A stretch of 9,816 nt of DNA from Candidatus Hydrothermarchaeota archaeon (GTDB lineage Archaea; Hydrothermarchaeota; Hydrothermarchaeia; Hydrothermarchaeales; WAQR01): contig WAQR01000087.1 of NCBI GenBank assembly GCA_015520145.1, forward strand, positions 1 through 9,816, written 5' to 3'. Under the pieces are notes generated by a model that saw only the letters and a list, made by a program, of their open reading frames with translations, ran no database searches and had not been told where the DNA came from. Positions 7,015-9,816 of this stretch are shown in pieces; positions within the stretch are counted from its first letter, which is position 1, and every line of letters begins with the position of its first letter. The position numbers were made by a program, and so were the translations under genes.

Positions 7015-7035
7015 TTATATATGCAGCATATATAA
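7015..7035. promoter_or_regulatory. Symmetrical divergent promoter palindrome
   Basis: TTATATATGC, a central A (7025) and GCATATATAA form a perfect inverted repeat with 10-bp arms between two divergent genes. Each arm contains a TATA element. The left arm read on the plus strand is centred near 7019, exactly 26 bases before the ATG at 7045, which would make that mRNA leaderless. The right arm read on the minus strand is centred near 7031 and predicts a start near 7005, giving a leader of about 10 bases before the ATG at 6995. The two promoters therefore overlap and should compete or be co-regulated. Confidence 0.6.
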
Positions 7036-7044
7036 GGATATAGT

Positions 7045-7362
7045 ATGAATCTGCCAGTTTCAAGTATTGTTATGCTGATATTGGGTATTGTGCTTTTGAC
7101 CATAGCACCGAAGATTGTAGGCTTTGTGCTTAAAGTAATCGGGATAGCCCTTGTTGTCGTAGGTGGTTTAATATATTTCTTTCCCCTTCAACTGGCACCC
7201 AGTCTCGCCCATGGATCAATATGGCTCTATCTTGTGGCAGGGCTTCCTGTAATCAGTGGACTTGCTATCCTGGTTGTCGGCAGTGGAATGGCAAAACTTG
7301 CTGTCAGAATTGCCGGGATTTTGCTTATAATCTCTGCGATGGCAGGGCTTGGAGTCATCTGA
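7045..7362 (+). CDS. Small multi-pass membrane protein
   Basis: 105 residues, almost entirely hydrophobic, with about four membrane segments (roughly 6-20, 24-47, 58-80, 84-104) separated by short turns such as APK and GSGMAK. It is very Gly/Ile/Val/Leu rich, has no recognisable motif, and may be two copies of a helical hairpin. I cannot assign a function. The start is supported by the TATA 26 bases upstream; no Shine-Dalgarno is needed for a leaderless message. It is divergent from the duplicated-domain protein and converges on the next membrane-protein gene, with 54 bases between stops. Confidence 0.65.
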   Translation: MNLPVSSIVMLILGIVLLTIAPKIVGFVLKVIGIALVVVGGLIYFFPLQLAPSLAHGSIWLYLVAGLPVISGLAILVVGSGMAKLAVRIAGILLIISAMAGLGVI

Positions 7363-7416
7363 GTACTGAAGTACTGAGTATCAAAGTATCGCCCTGACTT
7401 ATTTCACCCATCTCAG

Positions 7417-7734
7417 TCAGTCTCCTCCTTTTAAAGAATGATAAATAATCATAATGGATATTATTATTCCAAGATTGAATACTATCTCGCCCAGGTTATG
7501 GATAAACACATTCACGCCCAGATAATGGGAAATGTTTGCTATCACATAAAAAACCGCTGCTACCGATGTTATATATGTTGCTTTGACTATCGTATCAAAT
7601 TTCAGGAATATCCTGGATTTTAGAAGATCTGGACCTTCAGACTCGAGCATCCTGACACTCATTATTATAGCAGTTGCTACCGCAATGCCTGTAGCTAAAT
7701 ATAATACTTCTATCGGTTCATTTATTTCAAACAT
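7417..7734 (-). CDS. Small archaeal membrane protein, three predicted helices
   Basis: 105 residues from MFEINEPIEV. Three hydrophobic segments are visible (about 8-27, 49-72, 80-98) with a charged cytosol-like loop (RMLESEGPDLLKSRIFLKFD, 28-47) after the first, and a short GGD tail. No family recognised. The frame is open up to 7830, but GGAGGGGAG (7741-7749) ends six bases before the ATG at 7734, which decides the start. A TATA element upstream gives a 39-base leader. The tRNA-Trp gene lies upstream on the same strand but ends in a T run, so they are probably separate units. Confidence 0.7.
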   Translation of the reverse strand: MFEINEPIEVLYLATGIAVATAIIMSVRMLESEGPDLLKSRIFLKFDTIVKATYITSVAAVFYVIANISHYLGVNVFIHNLGEIVFNLGIIISIMIIYHSLKGGD

Positions 7735-7793
7735 ATTTTTCTCCCCTCCGGATATCTTCCCCGTAAGTGACATAGATTCTTTTGGTAATCCAT

Positions 7794-7804
7794 GTATAAA
7801 TATT
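7794..7804 (-). promoter_or_regulatory. TATA promoter of the three-helix membrane protein gene
   Basis: On the minus strand AATATTTATAC is centred near 7799 and predicts a start near 7773, about 39 bases before the ATG at 7734. The leader would contain the strong GGAGGGGAG site. Confidence 0.45.
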
Positions 7805-7858
7805 TTATTGAAGACGCGGCTTTGGGACAAAGCTTTGGGACAAAGAATATGAAATTTT

Positions 7859-7864
7859 AAAAAA
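7859..7864 (-). terminator. T-run terminator after tRNA-Trp
   Basis: Six consecutive T residues on the minus strand begin directly after the discriminator base of the tRNA at 7865. Oligo-T runs are the usual termination signal for archaeal tRNA genes. The CCA tail is not encoded. Confidence 0.5.
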
Positions 7865-7986
7865 TGGGGGTACTGGGACTCGAACCCAGGTCCACAGGTA
7901 ACTCCCGTGTTAGAAAATTTGTGTGAAATCTTCGTAACAGGGAAAACGTCTGGAGCCTGCTATGATAGCCGCTACACCATACCCCC
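7865..7986 (-). tRNA. tRNA-Trp (CCA) with intron
   Basis: Acceptor strands GGGGGTA (7986-7980) and TACCCCC (7872-7866) pair perfectly, with discriminator A at 7865. The D-loop carries the GG pair; the T arm CTGGG-TTCGAGT-CCCAG is perfect. The anticodon loop C-T-CCA-G-A reads CCA, the Trp anticodon. The anticodon stem GCAGG/CCTGT (one G-T pair) forms only after removing 50 bases between positions 37 and 38, the canonical archaeal intron site. The mature tRNA is 72 bases, exons 7950-7986 and 7865-7899, before CCA addition. A TATA element TTTTATAATG (8015-8024) predicts a leader of about 8 bases. Confidence 0.93.
7900..7949 (-). other. tRNA-Trp intron, bulge-helix-bulge
   Basis: The 50-base intron can fold into the full splicing-endonuclease substrate. 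CTCC of the anticodon loop pairs with GGAG near the intron 3' end as the 4-bp central helix. The flanking 3-base bulges are AGA (cut AG/A) and TTA (cut TT/A), and an inner helix starts with CGT/ACG. I see no C and D boxes, so unlike the long haloarchaeal tRNA-Trp intron it does not look like a methylation guide. Confidence 0.85.
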
Positions 7987-8050
7987 AGGCGTACATTCCT
8001 GTATAAAACGGTCGCATTATAAAACTTTTTTGGACGTTTGAAATCGAAAC

Positions 8051-8060
8051 ATTAATAAAG
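8051..8060 (+). promoter_or_regulatory. TATA promoter of the Met/Gly-rich-loop membrane protein
   Basis: ATTAATAAAG, preceded by CGAAAC as a possible BRE, is centred near 8055 and predicts a start near 8081, leaving a leader of about 15 bases that contains GGGAG before the ATG at 8096. It is back to back with the tRNA-Trp promoter (8015-8024), so this is a second divergent intergenic region. Confidence 0.4.
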
Positions 8061-8095
8061 GCAGGGGTAGAGACTTTAATTGGGAGTTAGAGAAG

Positions 8096-8839
8096 ATGGA
8101 TGTCGTAAAGTTATTCGAAAAGGGAATTGTGGTAACAAAAAGTAACCCGGTCATGATCGTTCCTTACCTGGTGGTAAATATAGCAACAACAATAGCAGCA
8201 GTGATACTCGCTGTGACCATTTTCGGTCAGGCACTTGGCATGACCGGTATGACCGGTATGTCGGGTATGTCTGGAGGTTTTGGTGCAGGACCTTCATCCG
8301 GAATGATGATGGGAGGCATCGGTAGTATGATGGGAGGGATGTTCCTCTTCCTGGCACTCTTCCTGTTATTTATTGCCATTGGGATAGGGGCAACTGTGGC
8401 AATGGCATTTGAATCAGCACAGACAGGAAAAACCTCACTTAACACAGGTTTTGGGATAGTACAGAGGAGGTTTATAGATATAATAACCACAATTATCCTT
8501 ATGGGTATTATAATAGGCATCGGATTTGTCCTCCTGATTCTCCCGGGCCTGATTGCGTTTTTTTTGTTTTTACTCACATACCCCGCATTGATTATCGACA
8601 ATCTCGGTCCTGTAGCTGCCTTAAAGAAGAGTTATGAAGTGATGACAAAGAATATGGGCGATGGGATAATACTGTTTATAGGGATAATTGCCATAACATT
8701 CCTTTCTGGAATAATCAACATGTTTTTTGGCATGATTCCGATTATAGGGAGTCTGATCGGGATGGTGGTAGGTGCAGTATTCACTGTATATATGCTGGTT
8801 GTTCAGGTACTCTTCTATCTCGAAGCTACGAAAGAATGA
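8096..8839 (+). CDS. Multi-pass membrane protein with Met/Gly-rich loop
   Basis: 247 residues. Hydrophobic segments lie at about 20-45, 82-106, 129-147, 150-165, 190-210 and 215-240. The segment YPALIIDNLGPVAALKKSYEV (162-182) resembles the conserved cytosolic signature (a short turn, then ALK.S.E..K.N) of the YciC/DUF975-like membrane-protein superfamily, also called the glycerophosphodiester phosphodiesterase membrane domain; this is a loose match, and role and substrate are unknown. Between the first two helices sits an unusual low-complexity loop (48-82) with about ten Met and many Gly, starting with tandem GMTGMTGMSGMSGG encoded by near-repeats of ATGACCGGT. Such loops can bind soft metals or be a slippage product. 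The ATG follows GGGAG at a reasonable distance. It is likely monocistronic, followed by a small hairpin at 8853-8872. Confidence 0.72.
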   Translation: MDVVKLFEKGIVVTKSNPVMIVPYLVVNIATTIAAVILAVTIFGQALGMTGMTGMSGMSGGFGAGPSSGMMMGGIGSMMGGMFLFLALFLLFIAIGIGATVAMAFESAQTGKTSLNTGFGIVQRRFIDIITTIILMGIIIGIGFVLLILPGLIAFFLFLLTYPALIIDNLGPVAALKKSYEVMTKNMGDGIILFIGIIAITFLSGIINMFFGMIPIIGSLIGMVVGAVFTVYMLVVQVLFYLEATKE

Positions 8840-8852
8840 GGGATAGGTAAAA

Positions 8853-8872
8853 ATCAGAAAGGCGTTTTTGAT
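8853..8872 (+). terminator. Hairpin after the Met/Gly-loop membrane protein gene
   Basis: ATCAGAAA and TTTTTGAT form an 8-bp stem (one G-T pair) closing a GGCG loop, 14 bases after the stop codon. The T-rich 3' arm could also serve as the termination tract. AT-rich, so only moderately stable. Confidence 0.35.
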
Positions 8873-8941
8873 ATGGCGGCTGGAAATGGTGAGGGGATGG
8901 AGGTGTGTGATATAATAAACAACTCATAGATTCTAAAAACA

Positions 8942-8950
8942 TTTAAATAT
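8942..8950 (+). promoter_or_regulatory. TATA promoter of the cytochrome lipoprotein
   Basis: TTTAAATAT in the 174-base gap before the cytochrome gene is a good TATA element, predicting a start near 8972 and a leader of about 40 bases. The leader ends with AGGAGGT (9002-9008), the strongest ribosome site in the window, which suggests high expression. A second AT-rich run at 8972-8980 is too close to the ribosome site to be the main promoter. Nothing else is seen in this gap beyond the upstream hairpin. Confidence 0.5.
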
Positions 8951-9013
8951 CCGCCCGGTTTCTGTTAAGTTGATATATAACATTAATTTAAATAAATTAA
9001 AAGGAGGTACTAA

Positions 9014-9373
9014 ATGAAACTGAGATATTTGTTCGGTATTTTGTTGGTTTTTGTAGTTCTTTCGGGTTGTACTGGTGGTGGGAAAGAACAGGCCCCAACT
9101 GTGGTAGTGGAGACTCCAGCGGAAACAACCGCAGCCCCAGCAACGACAGCAGCACCACAAACAGAAGCCCCTGCGGCTCAGGAGGAGGTGGCGTTGCACG
9201 GAGTTGGTACATGTGACACATGCCACGATGCACCGACTATGGCGGATATGAAAGCTGGAAAGCATAAGATTGCATTTGAGAAAAGCCCGGTTCACAAAAA
9301 CCTCTGCAAGAACTGCCATGATGTCCAGGAGCAGTGTACGAAATGCCATGAACTACCTGACATAATGAAGTGA
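9014..9373 (+). CDS. Three-haem c-type cytochrome lipoprotein
   Basis: 119 residues. An N-terminal signal peptide ends in a lipobox LSGC, with Cys19 as the lipidation site. A low-complexity Thr/Pro/Ala linker spans about 26-58. The C-terminal part holds three CXXCH haem-binding motifs: CDTCH (67-71), CKNCH (98-102) and CTKCH (108-112). Extra His at 62, 84 and 94 could be distal ligands, giving up to three bis-His haems. It should be a membrane-anchored, outward-facing electron carrier; the flexible linker would let the haem domain reach partners. Small multihaem cytochromes of this kind occur in ANME and alkane-oxidising archaea and in other respiring archaea. The partner is not visible here, and no cytochrome maturation genes are in the window. 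It is a single gene with its own promoter and terminator. Cytochrome type is certain from motifs; physiological role is inferred. Confidence 0.9.
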   Translation: MKLRYLFGILLVFVVLSGCTGGGKEQAPTVVVETPAETTAAPATTAAPQTEAPAAQEEVALHGVGTCDTCHDAPTMADMKAGKHKIAFEKSPVHKNLCKNCHDVQEQCTKCHELPDIMK

Positions 9374-9399
9374 GCCAGAAACAACAGAAACAATAAATA

Positions 9400-9477
9400 A
9401 GGTAAGGGCGGTTTAAGTCCTCTGGTTTGCCACCAGGGCACTTGGCAAAATAAAACCGCCCTTTGTACCTCTTTTTT
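9400..9477 (+). terminator. Nested hairpin terminator between converging genes
   Basis: AAGGGCGGTTT (9404-9414) pairs perfectly with AAACCGCCCTT (9453-9463). An outer AGGTA/TACCT (9400-9404 and 9466-9470; A9404 can pair in only one of the two stems) can extend the stem across a bulge, and TTTGCCA (9426-9432) pairs with TGGCAAA (9443-9449) inside. A run of six T (9472-9477) follows on the plus strand, 26 bases after the cytochrome stop begins the structure. It fits a terminator for the cytochrome, and the stem can also act for the converging RPA-like gene. The size and nesting are more elaborate than a plain terminator. Confidence 0.6.
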
Positions 9478-9479
9478 CA

Positions 9480-9816
9480 TTAAACTTTCTTAAACCTTCC
9501 AATCTTGGGTTCGTATATCTCGCCGTCCCCCATCAGCTCATTTAGGATTCCTTCGAGTTGTTCGTCATCTAACCCGCTTATTTCACGCAGTTTGGAATAT
9601 TTTATCCCCTCACCGCTGTCTGATTCACTGATAAGATTTAAAACAGCAGCCCTGGAGTCAGATCTTGAGGATAGCCTTTCTTTTAAGATGAGTTCGAGGT
9701 TAAAGACGAGTTCCCAGTTCGGGTCGTCTATCACGTTTATAGATTCGGCATTTATATATCTCTCATCGTTGTATTCATCTATTTTTCCAACGACATCTAC
9801 GATATCTCCCGGCTCC
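9480..9816 (-). CDS. RPA-like OB-fold single-strand DNA-binding protein (partial)
   Basis: The frame is open from the right edge to a TAA at 9480, so the N-terminus is missing; 111 codons are seen. The first part, EPGDIVDVVGKIDEY then RYINAESI and VIDDPNWELVF, has the look of the last strands of an OB fold, with the nucleic-acid-contacting turn after GKI. A charged linker (LKERLSSRSDS) leads to a C-terminal winged-helix-like domain (IKYSKLREISGLDDEQLEGI, then LMGDGEIYEPKIGRFKKV), as in archaeal RPA-associated and eukaryotic RPA32-type proteins. It would take part in DNA replication or repair as a partner of the main archaeal RPA. The GTG inside the frame at 9734 is not the start, because the OB fold continues upstream of it. 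Confidence 0.75.
   Translation of the reverse strand, partial: EPGDIVDVVGKIDEYNDERYINAESINVIDDPNWELVFNLELILKERLSSRSDSRAAVLNLISESDSGEGIKYSKLREISGLDDEQLEGILNELMGDGEIYEPKIGRFKKV

Noticed and set aside
6995..7103. An N-terminal extension of the duplicated-domain protein
   Set aside because: The extension overlaps the symmetrical promoter and the first codons of the divergent gene, and its residues (Cys/Tyr/Ile-rich) do not resemble the rest of the protein.
7735..7830. An N-terminal extension of the three-helix membrane protein
   Set aside because: The strong GGAGGGGAG site six bases before the ATG at 7734 would lie inside the longer frame, and the TATA element is also inside it.
7900..7949. A box C/D guide RNA within the tRNA-Trp intron
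   Set aside because: No RTGATGA and CTGA pair with suitable spacing could be found, and 50 bases leave little room.
8933..9349. Minus-strand frames opposite the cytochrome gene
   Set aside because: They are the antisense of the signal peptide, linker and haem motifs; the plus-strand gene has clear lipobox and CXXCH motifs and a strong ribosome site.

Overview
The window reads as the chromosome of a euryarchaeal archaeon. Evidence: a methanofuran-type tyrosine decarboxylase (mfnA), a DUF373 membrane protein, an archaeal RPA-like OB-fold protein, a tRNA-Trp with a bulge-helix-bulge intron, and TATA elements about 26 bases ahead of inferred start sites, several giving leaderless or nearly leaderless genes. 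A small three-haem c-type cytochrome lipoprotein fits a respiring or alkane/methane-oxidising relative of the methanogens (for example an ANME or Syntrophoarchaeum-type lineage), but the lineage is inferred and not proven here.

Layout. From 1 to about 5770 all genes lie on the minus strand. In order of transcription, right to left, they are: argF (ornithine carbamoyltransferase), mfnA with its own promoter, a two-gene unit made of a degenerate HAD/SerB-like domain fused to a long coiled coil followed by a DUF373 membrane protein, and a AAA ATPase of the DUF4143 type that runs off the left edge. Between 5863 and 6212 there is no intact gene; it holds the wreck of an IS630-family transposase with its catalytic core deleted. 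Then come a duplicated-domain protein (minus) and a small membrane protein (plus), which diverge from a perfectly symmetrical promoter palindrome. A second small membrane protein (minus) and a tRNA-Trp gene with a 50-base intron (minus) follow. A multi-pass membrane protein with a Met/Gly-rich loop and the cytochrome lipoprotein are on the plus strand. The window ends in the C-terminal part of an RPA-like protein (minus), which converges on the cytochrome across a strong nested hairpin terminator.

How the genes fit together. argF (arginine synthesis) and mfnA (tyramine for methanofuran) are housekeeping biosynthesis. The HAD-coiled-coil/DUF373 pair looks like a true operon of unknown role. 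The remaining small membrane proteins have no assigned function. I see no CRISPR array, defence island or intact mobile element. The points most worth a second look are the pseudo-phosphatase/coiled-coil/DUF373 operon, the symmetrical divergent promoter, the cytochrome and the transposase remnant.
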